This document shows positions 1 through 7,790 of a DNA stretch of 64,000 nt, one piece after another. The DNA comes from Bacillus sp. EB01. Its GTDB lineage: Bacteria; Bacillota; Bacilli; Bacillales; Cytobacillaceae. Every line of letters begins with the position of its first letter. Position 1 is the first letter of the stretch. The translations under genes were made by a program, and so were the position numbers. The notes below the pieces were generated by a model. That model was not told the DNA's origin. It did no database searches and saw only the letters and a list, made by a program, of their open reading frames with translations. The stretch lies in contig NZ_HG964497.1 in assembly GCF_000613125.1 (NCBI RefSeq), forward strand, positions 3,665,037-3,729,036. The letters are read 5' to 3'.

Positions 1-719
1 TTCTCAAGCTTGCGGTGGATGAAGATGATATCGGGGCCGTCGCGGCCATCCTTCCTGCCCTGTTTTTAAAGCAGGAGGTTCTAAATGACATAAAGGCAGC
101 CAGCATCCTTGATGATTGCAGTGCGCTTGAGGCGCTAGGCAAGGTAAAAACGGCACATGCCTTTCAGATGAAAAAACTCAAAACTGCAGTAACTGCAATT
201 AAAGGAATGAAGGGTATCTCTCCATTCACTGCGATCGAGCGGATTGAAAAAGATCTTGGGTTCCTTGACTATCTTAAGAAACGCGGCAGTGAAGGCAACA
301 AGCTCGAAAAAGGTTCGGATGATGTCAAAGACCTTAAAGTTGCCGCTAAGAGCTTTGGGAATATTCATGCCCTGCTTGAACATGCGGACCACATGACAGC
401 CATGAACAAGGAAATTAAGAGCCTCAGCAAGCATTTCGCAAGTTCGATTACCTTGAGCACCATTCACCGCGCCAAAGGCCTTGAATATAAAACCGTCTAT
501 ATTATTGGTGCTGTCGATGGAAGCCTGCCTCATGACTATGCTTTAGAAAGCCTTCGAAATGGGGATTCCGCTCCACTCGAAGAGGAAAGGCGCCTCTTTT
601 ACGTCGCGATTACCCGAGCGATGGAACGGCTATATATCTCAGTTCCGTCGATGCGTCGGAACCGGAGTGCTCATCCGACCCGGTTCTTGACTCCAGTGAG
701 GAATGATTTGAAGAAATAA
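1..719 (+). CDS. yjcD: UvrD/PcrA-family ATP-dependent DNA helicase, C-terminal part (YjcD-like), 5' truncated by window edge
   Basis: The open frame enters from the left edge (first full codon at 3), so only about the last 239 residues are present. Superfamily 1 helicase motifs are visible: TIHRAKGLEYKTVYIIG followed by SLPH (motif V region), then EERRLFYVAITRAMERLYI (motif VI, with the arginine that contacts ATP). The Walker A domain lies outside the window. The call yjcD rests on synteny: in B. subtilis yjcD follows spoVIF, which is nearby here. The role is presumably DNA unwinding in repair or recombination. A bidirectional terminator follows. Helicase assignment is sure, the exact orthologue less so. 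Confidence 0.88.
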   Translation, partial: LKLAVDEDDIGAVAAILPALFLKQEVLNDIKAASILDDCSALEALGKVKTAHAFQMKKLKTAVTAIKGMKGISPFTAIERIEKDLGFLDYLKKRGSEGNKLEKGSDDVKDLKVAAKSFGNIHALLEHADHMTAMNKEIKSLSKHFASSITLSTIHRAKGLEYKTVYIIGAVDGSLPHDYALESLRNGDSAPLEEERRLFYVAITRAMERLYISVPSMRRNRSAHPTRFLTPVRNDLKK

Positions 720-723
720 AAAG

Positions 724-766
724 AGAAGGGCACGCCTGTATTAACGCAGGGTGCCCTTTTGTGTTT
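724..766. terminator. Bidirectional terminator between yjcD and the nitroreductase gene
   Basis: AGGGCAC...GTGCCCT arms with extended pairing (GCCTG/CGCAGG, one bulge) are followed by TTTTG on the + strand and preceded by an A-rich stretch. It lies between two convergent genes and can serve both. Confidence 0.75.
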
Positions 767-1625
767 AGTTGGAACTCTTCCAGCTAACGATGTATTCTAT
801 TTGCCCATTCGGAACATTAAAACCAGGTTGTTCTTTCACCCATTTGCCCTTAATTTGCAATTCTTTGCAGGCTAGCTCAAACTGGCACATCGCAATGCCC
901 ATATCGAGAAGCTGCATGTCATAACCAAGTGATGTACTATAGTTGGGTGTATGCTCAATATAGAAATGGCATGTCTTCCGGTCCTCCGAAACAGCGATTC
1001 TCCATGGCTGCTTGTTGGAGGCAGACGGGCCCAACCTGACCATTTCAATTGGTGTTTCGAATAAACCGGCCTGTTCCCTATTTAGAGGCGTTTTCAAGCC
1101 GCCATCAAAGAATAATTTATCCCATGGCTTTTTGTTATCTGCTTTGACCACAGCTCGTACAGCTTTATCAAAAAAACGCTGCTTTTCCTTTGGATAGCCG
1201 ATTGGCGTCACACAAGGGATGAACTCTTCCGATGATATTGACAGCTCCTTTTCAAAGGAGTTCCGGCTGAACGTCCCGCCCATCCAGCAGGTCCCCATGC
1301 CCAGTCCGCATACATGGAGGACGAGTTTATGAAAACAATAGCCAAAGTCGATTAAATCGTCTTTTTCATTTTTACAGATTCCAACTAGATAAGCGCGCGG
1401 GTTTTTTATAAATCCATATGTACCTACTTTAAGCCCTTTATCGGTAACGTTATTGGTCACCCTAACGAATTCAGTCCTGCCTGTTTTGCCAAAAGGGCCA
1501 CTGAAGCTCCGGTCACTGTCTATGTATTCCAGTATACTTTGGATATGCTTTTCTTCTACTCGATCTGTACTGAATGTCCGTATTGACTGTCTTTTTTGCA
1601 TGATGTCTATTACACTATCTTGCAT
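765..1625 (-). CDS. Nitroreductase-family protein (putative TM-nitroreductase type)
   Basis: 286 residues. The N-terminal MQKRQSIRTFS is the typical nitroreductase FMN-binding start (R-x-S-x-R), and a second motif, RLGPSASNKQPWRI (about residue 199 on), matches the conserved PSASN-x-QPW signature of FMN-dependent nitroreductases. The GMGTCWMGG segment near residue 110 is also family-like. It probably reduces nitro or quinone compounds with NAD(P)H, substrate unknown. The start has AAGGAG 7 bases upstream. Its first 11 bases overlap the end of the acetyltransferase gene, so the two are co-transcribed. Confidence 0.82.
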   Translation of the reverse strand: MQDSVIDIMQKRQSIRTFSTDRVEEKHIQSILEYIDSDRSFSGPFGKTGRTEFVRVTNNVTDKGLKVGTYGFIKNPRAYLVGICKNEKDDLIDFGYCFHKLVLHVCGLGMGTCWMGGTFSRNSFEKELSISSEEFIPCVTPIGYPKEKQRFFDKAVRAVVKADNKKPWDKLFFDGGLKTPLNREQAGLFETPIEMVRLGPSASNKQPWRIAVSEDRKTCHFYIEHTPNYSTSLGYDMQLLDMGIAMCQFELACKELQIKGKWVKEQPGFNVPNGQIEYIVSWKSSN

Positions 1626-2157
1626 CGAACCACTCCTTGAAAGTTATTCTCCAAACCATATGGTCATGCCCTTCTCCCCAATAGTCCTTCTGCCAATAAT
1701 CAGGAAGACCAAACTTCCTTTTCCAAATTTGCTGGGCACTTCCATACCCGCTGTCCAGCCAGAACTCCGTTAGCCCTATGTTTTTCAGGTGTTTCATTAT
1801 TGCTTCCAACAGACTGTTTCCTATACCTTTACCCTGGTAATCAGGATGGACAAAAACCGTTCCAACTTCCACTAGTTGATTTAGTGTACCATTGGTGAGT
1901 TCATTGATTAAATTGCTCGAAGGCCCATATTCAATAGTACCGATTATAGTACTTTTCTCCACGGCAATCAGGAAATGCCGATCGGCTCCGTCACTAGTTA
2001 AATCCGCTTCAAGGTACGCTTTCTTGGTTTCTATTTCCTCTTCCATATCATAAACAAGCTCACTTATCCCGTTTTTTTCAAACGTATCTGTGATGACAGT
2101 CCGGAAAAATTGGTTCATTGCCTCTCTATCATCCAGTTTAGTCCTTCTGATTTCCAT
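1615..2157 (-). CDS. GNAT-family N-acetyltransferase
   Basis: 180 residues. The acetyl-CoA binding motif A is clear: VGTVFVHPDYQGKGIGNSLL (Q/R-x-x-G-x-G/A) around residues 97-116, followed by the motif B-like segment NIGLTEFWLDSG. Start ATG is preceded by GGGGGAAG. The gene is first of a two-gene unit with the overlapping nitroreductase. The acceptor substrate cannot be told from sequence; the family modifies small amines, antibiotics or protein N-termini. Confidence 0.85.
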   Translation of the reverse strand: MEIRRTKLDDREAMNQFFRTVITDTFEKNGISELVYDMEEEIETKKAYLEADLTSDGADRHFLIAVEKSTIIGTIEYGPSSNLINELTNGTLNQLVEVGTVFVHPDYQGKGIGNSLLEAIMKHLKNIGLTEFWLDSGYGSAQQIWKRKFGLPDYWQKDYWGEGHDHMVWRITFKEWFDAR

Positions 2158-2222
2158 CCGCTTCCCCCTGATATTATCTTCATTTTTAAAAGGCTGTTAG
2201 TTAAATTATGCAATGCGAAGCA

Positions 2223-2480
2223 TTTTTTTCAAAATTTAACCTCTCTTCCATTCGAGGCTCCGTCCAGAAAATGATTTACTTAAGGTTAGTGTGCTTGGAG
2301 GATGAGTTCCGTCTAGAAAAATTGGATTTACTCGACGAAACCGCGTTCGGGATTGCGAGTTACGTCGAGAAAAAGGGGTTTACTCGACGAAAACCGTATT
2401 CGGTATTGCGAGTTCCGTCTAGAAAAATGGATTTACTCGACGAAACCGTGATTGGGATGACAAGTATCGTCTAGAAAAAC
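2223..2480. repeat. Intergenic tandem array, 52-53 bp period (array 1)
   Basis: Units beginning TTTACT occur at 2275, 2327, 2379 and 2432 (spacings 52, 52, 53), with a more degenerate unit before. Within a unit CTCGACG is followed about 30 bases later by CGTC(G/T)AG, so each unit can fold into a hairpin. An 88-codon open frame crosses the array, but it merely translates the repeat. The array fills most of the gap between the acetyltransferase and spoVIF. Confidence 0.8.
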
Positions 2481-2535
2481 ATTATTCCTCAATCCGTCGG
2501 CCACTGATAAGGCTTCTCTGTTACCAAGAATACGC

Positions 2536-2574
2536 AAAAAGTCCGGCCCAGGGGGAGTTGAGGCCGGACTTTTC
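2536..2574 (-). terminator. Terminator of spoVIF
   Basis: AAAAGTCCGGCC...GGCCGGACTTTT, a 12-bp stem ending in T residues when read on the minus strand, directly after the spoVIF stop. Confidence 0.85.
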
Positions 2575-2829
2575 CTATTTTTTATTCAGCATGTTCGAGA
2601 GGGTATTGAAATCAAGCTGCTTTCCATCCTTGACGATCGACTGAACGATTTTGTCCTCGGTTTCTTTGTTAACCGGTTTGTTGGCAATTTTGGAAACGCG
2701 CTGGATGACGCTGCGGACTGTTCTTTCGTCCTTAAAATTCGCATTTTGCAGGGACGCGGCAAGATCAAAAATATCCTTCATGTTCACGCCGGTCTTTTTT
2801 TCAAGGTTTTTAAAAAATCCGTTATCCAT
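2575..2829 (-). CDS. spoVIF: Stage VI sporulation protein F (SpoVIF)
   Basis: 84 residues, close to the 88 of B. subtilis SpoVIF (YjcC). The N-terminus MDNGFFKNLEKKTGVNMKDI and the segment RTVRSVIQRVSKIANKPV are characteristic. In B. subtilis it is a mother-cell protein needed for late coat assembly and spore resistance, made under sigma-K and acting with GerE. The start has AAGGAG 9 bases upstream. It lies between the helicase and spore genes, as in B. subtilis. No signal peptide or membrane segment. Confident from sequence and synteny. Confidence 0.9.
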   Translation of the reverse strand: MDNGFFKNLEKKTGVNMKDIFDLAASLQNANFKDERTVRSVIQRVSKIANKPVNKETEDKIVQSIVKDGKQLDFNTLSNMLNKK

Positions 2830-2909
2830 TCAATTGTCACGCTCCTTTATAGGCTACTCTTATAGTATGAAGGAGCAAGGAATTGGTGAAGAAACTTTAA
2901 AGCAAAACG

Positions 2910-2951
2910 GAAAAAGGCCGAGCCGGGGCATTTCCCGGCCAGGCCTTTATC
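2910..2951 (-). terminator. Terminator of the YjcZ-like gene
   Basis: AAAGGCC..GCCGGG/CCCGGC..GGCCTTT stem immediately 3' of the minus-strand YjcZ-like stop codon, followed by T residues on that strand. Confidence 0.8.
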
Positions 2952-2958
2952 TTCTATC

Positions 2959-3081
2959 TTAATAGAAGGAAGCTCCAACGATAATCAATAGAATGAACAA
3001 TACAACGATTAAAACAAAAGTTGATCCGTAGCCACCGCCACCGCCGTAGCCGCCTCCGTATCCGTAACCACCGAAGCACAT
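2959..3081 (-). CDS. YjcZ-family sporulation miniprotein (40 aa)
   Basis: A 40-codon gene. Residues 1-19 are Gly/Tyr-rich ([20 protein letters not shown]) and residues 21-37 form one hydrophobic helix ([17 protein letters not shown]), the layout of YjcZ/YosI-type sporulation proteins. GTGAGGTGA precedes the ATG, and a strong terminator follows. The family is small, membrane-embedded and made during sporulation; the molecular role is unknown. Neighbours are spoVIF and the spoVA block, which fits. Family call is confident, function is not. Confidence 0.85.
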   Translation of the reverse strand: MCFGGYGYGGGYGGGGGYGSTFVLIVVLFILLIIVGASFY

Positions 3082-3174
3082 ACCGTGTCACCTCACTTTT
3101 CTTGTTTCACCATTAATGTATGTGAAGGGAAGAAAAAGTGTATAGGCCCTCTCCCAGCCAGGAAAAACTTTTGC

Positions 3175-3531
3175 TTATCCCTTTGGCTTGAAAATCAATG
3201 CCCCGATGAAACCGAAAATGATTGCCGCGGAAATCCCAGAACTAGTTACCTCGAACATTCCCGTCAGAACTCCAACAAGCCCGTGCTGTTCGGCTTCCTG
3301 AAGGGCCCCGTGGACAAGCGAGTTTCCAAAGCTGGTGATGGGGACCGATGCTCCGGCACCTGCAAAATCCATGAACGGCTCATAAAGGCCAAAACCATCA
3401 AGAATTGCGCCAATGACGACCATTGCGCTGAGCATATGCCCTGGTGTTACTTTTCCAATATCGATTATTAGCTGTCCAAGGACACAAATTGCTCCGCCTA
3501 CAACAAAGGCCCAAAAGAACATGGCAAGCAT
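3175..3531 (-). CDS. spoVAEb: Stage V sporulation protein AE, b type (SpoVAEb)
   Basis: 118 residues from the ATG at 3531; GGGAGGG 6 bases upstream picks this start over one 36 bases further up. Three to four hydrophobic segments: residues 1-24 ([20 protein letters not shown]), 34-52, 88-112. The conserved [20 protein letters not shown] is shared with SpoVAC. The SpoVA complex moves dipicolinic acid into the forespore and out at germination across the inner membrane. It is the last gene of the lipoprotein-VAC-VAD-VAEb unit, one base after the spoVAD stop. Confidence 0.92.
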   Translation of the reverse strand: MLAMFFWAFVVGGAICVLGQLIIDIGKVTPGHMLSAMVVIGAILDGFGLYEPFMDFAGAGASVPITSFGNSLVHGALQEAEQHGLVGVLTGMFEVTSSGISAAIIFGFIGALIFKPKG

Positions 3532-3532
3532 C

Positions 3533-4555
3533 CTATTCCCTCCCATCCATTTCAATGGAAACCGCATGCGCGATACATGGAATCGTTTCTTTCTGTTGAA
3601 AGGTTAGCGGCGACAGAAGCGCCCCAGTTGCTACTACGAGGATGCGGCTGTAAGTGCCTTTTTTCATTTCATTTAACAGATGTCCGTAAGTAACCACCGC
3701 AGAACAGCCCGCACCACTTCCCCCGGCCTGGACTGGCTGGTCATCTTTATAAATCATTAAACCGCAATCCCTGAATTTTTGGTCCTCAAGCTTATAGCCC
3801 TTTTGTGAAAGAAGGTCCATGGCTGCGCTCCTGCCTATTTTCGCAAGGTCGCCTGTGACGATTAAGTCATAATAGGATGGATCCCTTCCAGTATCCACAA
3901 AATGAGCTGTAATTGTATCCGCTGCAGCAGGGGCCATCGCCCCACCCATGTTGAATGGGTCGGAGAGCCCCATGTCGACAACTTTTCCTATTGTGGCAGA
4001 GGTAACGTACGGAAGCTTACCCTTTCCCTCATTCTTCTGTAAAAGTGCAACACCTGATCCAGTGATTGTCCATTGTGCTGTTGGAGGCTTCTGGCCCCCA
4101 TACTCGGTCGGATACCTGAATTGCTTTTCTACAGCAGAATTGTGGCTTGTTGCACCAGTCAATATGTAGTCAGCTCCGCCGTAATTAATAATAAAGGCCG
4201 ACAATGCCAATCCTTCCATTGAAGTCGAGCAGGCACCGAACAGACCAAAATAGGGAATCTGTGCAGTCCTTGCCGCAAAGCTTGTCGGAGTTATTTGGTT
4301 GATAAGATCGCCAGCCAATAAAAATTGGACCTCACTGCCACTTACATCGCCCTTTTTGAGGGCAACATCAATGGCGTTGTCCATAAGTACTCGATGGGCT
4401 TTTTCATAGGAATCTTCCCCCAACCACAAATCATCATGAAGAATATCAAAGTCTTCCGCCAGATTTCCCGCAGCCTCAAACGGCCCGCCTGTCACACCAG
4501 TAGAGCGTATTTCCGGACGGTTTTCGAATAGCCAAGTCTGTTTGCCCTTAAGCAT
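3533..4555 (-). CDS. spoVAD: Stage V sporulation protein AD (SpoVAD)
   Basis: 340 residues with the thiolase/ketoacyl-synthase-like fold of Spo[22 protein letters not shown] around residue 107 corresponds to the nucleophile region, and [15 protein letters not shown] lies near residue 284. In B. subtilis SpoVAD is a peripheral protein that binds dipicolinic acid. The ATG at 4555 shares its A with the spoVAC TGA (TGATG), suggesting translational coupling; a start 15 bases upstream is less likely. Length matches the family. Confidence 0.94.
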   Translation of the reverse strand: MLKGKQTWLFENRPEIRSTGVTGGPFEAAGNLAEDFDILHDDLWLGEDSYEKAHRVLMDNAIDVALKKGDVSGSEVQFLLAGDLINQITPTSFAARTAQIPYFGLFGACSTSMEGLALSAFIINYGGADYILTGATSHNSAVEKQFRYPTEYGGQKPPTAQWTITGSGVALLQKNEGKGKLPYVTSATIGKVVDMGLSDPFNMGGAMAPAAADTITAHFVDTGRDPSYYDLIVTGDLAKIGRSAAMDLLSQKGYKLEDQKFRDCGLMIYKDDQPVQAGGSGAGCSAVVTYGHLLNEMKKGTYSRILVVATGALLSPLTFQQKETIPCIAHAVSIEMDGRE

Positions 4556-5022
4556 CAGATAACCCCCCACATGGTTAGCAAGGTTTTAATCAAAGCTACG
4601 ACAAAGGCCGAAAAAACACCAAACAAAATGACCGACCCGGCCAGTTTGAACATGTTACCGCCCACACCAAGAACCCAGCCTTCCGTTCTGTGCTCAATTG
4701 CAGCGGAAATGACCGCATTTCCAAATCCAGTTACAGGAACAGCACTACCCGCACCCGCGTATTGGCCAAGATGATCATAGACCCCAAAGCCTGTCAAGAG
4801 CATCGATAAGAAAACCATTGTTGCAACTGTTGGATTGCTCGCGGTTTGTTCCGTAAAATCAAAATAATAAATATAAAAATAGGTTAAGGCCTGCCCGATC
4901 ATACAAATGACCCCTCCTACCCAAAATGCCTTGATGCAATTTTTGAGCACAGGCCTTTTCAATTCATGCTTTTTCTGAAGCTGCTTATACTTTTCCTGTT
5001 CGGCACTTTTCTTGTCGGCCAT
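4555..5022 (-). CDS. spoVAC: Stage V sporulation protein AC (SpoVAC)
   Basis: 155 residues: a charged cytosolic N-terminus (residues 1-25), then hydrophobic segments at about 29-52, 66-83 and 122-150. AGAGSAVPVTGFGNAVISAA is the hallmark shared with SpoVAE. B. subtilis SpoVAC behaves as a mechanosensitive channel in the spore inner membrane that releases dipicolinic acid. Second gene of the unit; the upstream lipoprotein gene ends 12 bases before. The reduced lipoprotein-C-D-Eb layout resembles the accessory spoVA operons linked to spore heat resistance in some bacilli; that link is inference here. Confidence 0.93.
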   Translation of the reverse strand: MADKKSAEQEKYKQLQKKHELKRPVLKNCIKAFWVGGVICMIGQALTYFYIYYFDFTEQTASNPTVATMVFLSMLLTGFGVYDHLGQYAGAGSAVPVTGFGNAVISAAIEHRTEGWVLGVGGNMFKLAGSVILFGVFSAFVVALIKTLLTMWGVI

Positions 5023-5034
5023 CCCAATTCCTCC

Positions 5035-5493
5035 TCACGTTTTCTCTTTTTGTAGCTCAATAATCTCCTGCAGGCGCTTTTCCGCAGCCTTGTCATTGTA
5101 TTTGCCGGATTTTATCCTTTCTTGCAGCCGTGTTGCCTCAAGGAATATTTTGTAATCACTTGAAACTGTAAATTTTTCATTTGGGTATTTTTTTTCGAGC
5201 TTATCAGACAATTTTTTTTCGATTTCCTTCATCCTGAAACGCTGCAAATGCTTAACCTTGTAGGCAACGAGAAAGTCCTTCTTTCCTTTGATGACGGCAA
5301 CATCATATAATTCCGGCAGCGCTTCAACATCCTTTTCCACACTTTTTTCAGAAACCTTTGAACCGTTATCCGCTGTATGTACTGGATCCGGATTTGTCTT
5401 GTTCATCAAAGCCAGACGGCTGCTTCCTTCATTTGCTCCACAAGCACCGAGAAGCAATGTGACTCCCATAATAAGAAACATTAATTTTTTCAT
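5035..5493 (-). CDS. YhcN/YlaJ-family sporulation lipoprotein
   Basis: 152 residues. The signal peptide MKKLMFLIMGVTLLLGAC has a lipobox (LGAC, Cys18). The mature part contains ELYDVAVIKGKKDFLVAYKVKH, followed by a charged helix with KKLSDKLEKKYPNEKFTVSSD, the pattern of the YhcN/YlaJ family found in spore inner membranes. It is probably anchored outside the forespore inner membrane. It starts the operon with spoVAC-D-Eb, so a role in spore permeability or germination is likely but unproved. Confidence 0.85.
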   Translation of the reverse strand: MKKLMFLIMGVTLLLGACGANEGSSRLALMNKTNPDPVHTADNGSKVSEKSVEKDVEALPELYDVAVIKGKKDFLVAYKVKHLQRFRMKEIEKKLSDKLEKKYPNEKFTVSSDYKIFLEATRLQERIKSGKYNDKAAEKRLQEIIELQKEKT

Positions 5494-5670
5494 GATCCTT
5501 ACCCTTCCTGCTTATTCCCATTTGTTCTTTTATTGTTTGCACAAAGGGGGTTTTTATGCTTTTCAGCTTGAAAAGGAAAATATGGCTGTTATGCAGTATT
5601 GCTTTGTTTTCAGGCTAACTTCTTCTTTTTTCCAAAAAAAAGAAAGCGTACCGGAAGGCAGCTTTCCCTG

Positions 5671-5814
5671 CTATGCACCATATCCCCGTTTGCGGCGTTT
5701 CCGTCTTCCCCCGCCACATCCGCATCCCCTTCTTTTCTTTGGTTCAGTTGGCCCTGTTTGTTGTTGCTCAGCCTGTTGCTGCTCTTTTCCTTTATATTGT
5801 TTCCACGCATCCAT
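5671..5814 (-). CDS. Small Gln-rich then Cys/Gly/Arg-rich protein (47 aa)
   Basis: A 47-codon gene with GAGGGG 9 bases upstream. Residues 1-20 are polar with two Gln triplets (MDAWKQYKGKEQQQAEQQQT), and residues 26-45 are extremely basic with a Cys-x-Cys (KKRRGCGCGGGRRKRRKRGY). I do not recognise the family. It sits among spore coat genes (yjcA, cotZ, spoVA), and Cys/Gly/Arg-rich tails are common in coat and crust proteins, so a coat-associated or nucleic-acid-binding role is possible. Shine-Dalgarno and amino-acid bias support it being real. Confidence 0.6.
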   Translation of the reverse strand: MDAWKQYKGKEQQQAEQQQTGPTEPKKRRGCGCGGGRRKRRKRGYGA

Positions 5815-5883
5815 GTTAAATTCCCCTCTCGACTTAAAGATTCTACTCTTTTACTATATGTAGGAGGAGAAATGTTGTTTAAT

Positions 5884-6228
5884 TCAGTCGCCTAGCAGCC
5901 TTCCTATTATTGTTTCGATTATACTGGCTATTGCCGCTGCCGCGAAAATGAGGATAATGGCCACTCCAATTGACGGTATATAAGTATATACTGCCAGAAG
6001 CCCAGCGCTTACCCACACTCCTGTGCACCAATAGCAGCTAAGCAGTTCGCCGATCAAGCTGCGGATCGGACCTTTTTTTGGAATGGTATACACCTCATCC
6101 CCTTCTATAATCTCTTCAAGGAAAGGGGCCCTGATAAATTCAGCTATTTTGTCAAATACAATAACTCTTGTCAGCCGGAAGGAAGCCAGCCCTATGATGA
6201 ACAGAACCTCAATCGTAAAATCTCCCAT
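5884..6228 (-). CDS. yjcA: DUF1360 sporulation membrane protein (YjcA)
   Basis: 114 residues from the second of two ATGs (AAAGGAG sits 7 bases before 6228 but only 1 base before 6234). LSCYWCTGVWVSAG around residue 64 is the DUF1360 signature. Hydrophobic stretches: residues 6-24, 66-85, 88-110, so it is an integral membrane protein. B. subtilis YjcA is a sporulation gene next to the cot cluster, the same place as here. Role unknown. Confidence 0.85.
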   Translation of the reverse strand: MGDFTIEVLFIIGLASFRLTRVIVFDKIAEFIRAPFLEEIIEGDEVYTIPKKGPIRSLIGELLSCYWCTGVWVSAGLLAVYTYIPSIGVAIILIFAAAAIASIIETIIGRLLGD

Positions 6229-6368
6229 ATTCATACTCCTTTTCTTTGCCTAATAGGCTTGTATCCCTGATTAAAATAACTAAAATTGGGCTTTTGGCCC
6301 AACCCATAAAGCTCCTCCATACATACTCTGATAATGCAAATAATTATCTACCTAAAGGAGGAAAATCC

Positions 6369-6884
6369 ATGAGTTGTGGTTCAGAGTTCTTCACAAGCAA
6401 CTGTGTGTGTGATACCCTGCTCGCAATCGTGAAAGCCCAGGATAAAGTAAATCCAATTAGAGAAGATGACGATTGTGAATTTGGATGCGAAAGGGCTATT
6501 CACGAGCTGGTTGAAGGAGTACAGAACAATATGAATGACACTATTCCAGTCATTCTGGTTTGCAAAAGCACATGCGAACCGTTCAAGGCTGTTGGGGTGA
6601 AAAGAAGCGGAAGCAATAGTCACCCATTTGAAGTCGTAACCGGGTGTGTGTTCAGGGTAGTAGATGTGGATCCAGACACTTGCTGTGCAACGCTTGAAAT
6701 CCTGAAAAAGGTTAAATCCTCAGGAGGATCAGGATCCAAGCATGAACATGATGATGACACATTTGACTGTGTGAAAGACCTCGAGAAGGCACATAAGCTT
6801 AAGCGTACCGGTGTATGCATCACAATTGACCTTAACTGCTTCTGCGGCGTATCCTGCGTCTTCCCGCAAAACTTATTCGATTAA
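6369..6884 (+). CDS. cotZ: Spore coat/crust protein of the CotY/CotZ family
   Basis: 171 residues. The ATG at 6369 is preceded by AAAGGAGG; an in-frame extension to 6246 has no ribosome site. The Cys-rich N-terminus MSCGSEFFTSNCVCDTLLAI, CVFRVVDVDPDTCCATLEIL and the C-terminal DLNCFCGVSCVFPQ are typical of CotY/CotZ, structural proteins of the outermost spore layer (crust, or exosporium basal layer) that assemble through disulfides. Divergent from yjcA, near cotO as in B. subtilis. CotY and CotZ are paralogues; I cannot say which this is. CATA-type sequence upstream could be a sigma-K -10, unproved. Confidence 0.92.
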   Translation: MSCGSEFFTSNCVCDTLLAIVKAQDKVNPIREDDDCEFGCERAIHELVEGVQNNMNDTIPVILVCKSTCEPFKAVGVKRSGSNSHPFEVVTGCVFRVVDVDPDTCCATLEILKKVKSSGGSGSKHEHDDDTFDCVKDLEKAHKLKRTGVCITIDLNCFCGVSCVFPQNLFD

Positions 6885-6892
6885 AAATTTTG

Positions 6893-6927
6893 CAGACTGT
6901 TTCGTTAAATGAAACAGTCTTTTTTTT
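6893..6927 (+). terminator. Terminator of cotZ
   Basis: GACTGTTTC...GAAACAGTC, a 9-bp perfect stem followed by eight T residues, just after the cotZ stop. Confidence 0.9.
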
Positions 6928-6977
6928 GCAGTCTTTCATATTTATGCTAACTCATGGCCAATTTTGACTACCAAGTT

Positions 6978-7010
6978 ACATTTAAAAGGAGCTGCATGAA
7001 TGCAACTCCC
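6978..7010 (-). terminator. Terminator of cotO
   Basis: Minus-strand GGGAGTTGCA...TGCAGCTCC followed by TTTT, 8 bases past the cotO stop; one mismatch in the stem. Confidence 0.7.
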
Positions 7011-7017
7011 TTCTCTT

Positions 7018-7683
7018 TTAATCAAGGACCTCTATTTCCGAAATATCTCCAAGGTTAATTTTCCCATTCCGGCCATTTATTTTAATAAATAATTCGCTGC
7101 CTCGTTTGCTGTAAATCTGGAAGGTCAGCGGCTCACCTGCTACTATCGCTTTTACAATCGGCTTTTCAAGGAAATGAGGATACCTGGCCAGGCTGTTTAC
7201 TGTTTGCCATATCTCCTTATCCAATTTAGTCTGAACAGGAGTCTTTTCCGGCTGTTCTGAGTGGTTTTCTTTAGAAATCGATGGCTTGACACTGGTCTCT
7301 TCTAGTTGTTTTAGAAACATTTCTATCAAATTTTGTTTTTTCTTCCCTGGTTCAATTTGTGAGATAGGGTGCTCCTCATGAGTGATAGCATCGTGTTCGT
7401 TGGCGGGAGCGTCTTTCTGTAAAATCGGTTCCTGTTTTATTTTGATAATTTGTTGCTCCTCCCGAGTGGCAGTTGGTGCAACCTCCCCGTAAAGTGTATC
7501 TTTTAGGATGGATCCGCGCAGATCCCTATCCTCTGTATTAACTGAAGTTGGATTAGTCGGGTCTTCCTCCTTTTCAGTAAACCTTCTCCTCCACAAAAAC
7601 CGTTCCTGCATGCGCAAGGAACCGTTCGTGAACTCAGGCTGTACGATATATAGCAATGGTTTGGCATTCTTCTGTTTATCCAT
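7018..7683 (-). CDS. cotO: Spore coat protein CotO
   Basis: 221 residues from the ATG at 7683 (GAGGG 6 bases upstream). The frame is open 126 bases further up, but without a ribosome site, and there it runs into repeat sequence. N-terminus MDKQKNAKPLLYIVQPEF, long low-complexity polar middle (about 40-150), then a conserved folded C-terminus including SKRGSELFIKINGRNGKINL, as in CotO (YjbX). CotO is a CotE-dependent morphogenetic protein of the outer coat or exosporium. Between fabI and cotZ, the same neighbours as in B. subtilis. Confidence 0.85.
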   Translation of the reverse strand: MDKQKNAKPLLYIVQPEFTNGSLRMQERFLWRRRFTEKEEDPTNPTSVNTEDRDLRGSILKDTLYGEVAPTATREEQQIIKIKQEPILQKDAPANEHDAITHEEHPISQIEPGKKKQNLIEMFLKQLEETSVKPSISKENHSEQPEKTPVQTKLDKEIWQTVNSLARYPHFLEKPIVKAIVAGEPLTFQIYSKRGSELFIKINGRNGKINLGDISEIEVLD

Positions 7684-7790
7684 CCTCATCCCTCGTTTCG
7701 TTTTTGGGCAAATCTCTACTAACCATGTGTATGCAGGGACATACTTAAGCGTTAAAAGCCGAAGAGTATCGGCCCATTTTTCACAACAGA

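Noticed and set aside
2208-2474. 88-codon open frame upstream of spoVIF
   Set aside because: It runs through the 52-base tandem array and just translates the repeat; no ribosome site.
5288-5863. 191-codon plus-strand frame opposite the lipoprotein gene and the 47-residue gene
   Set aside because: Antisense to genes with good starts and a lipobox; no ribosome site and odd composition.
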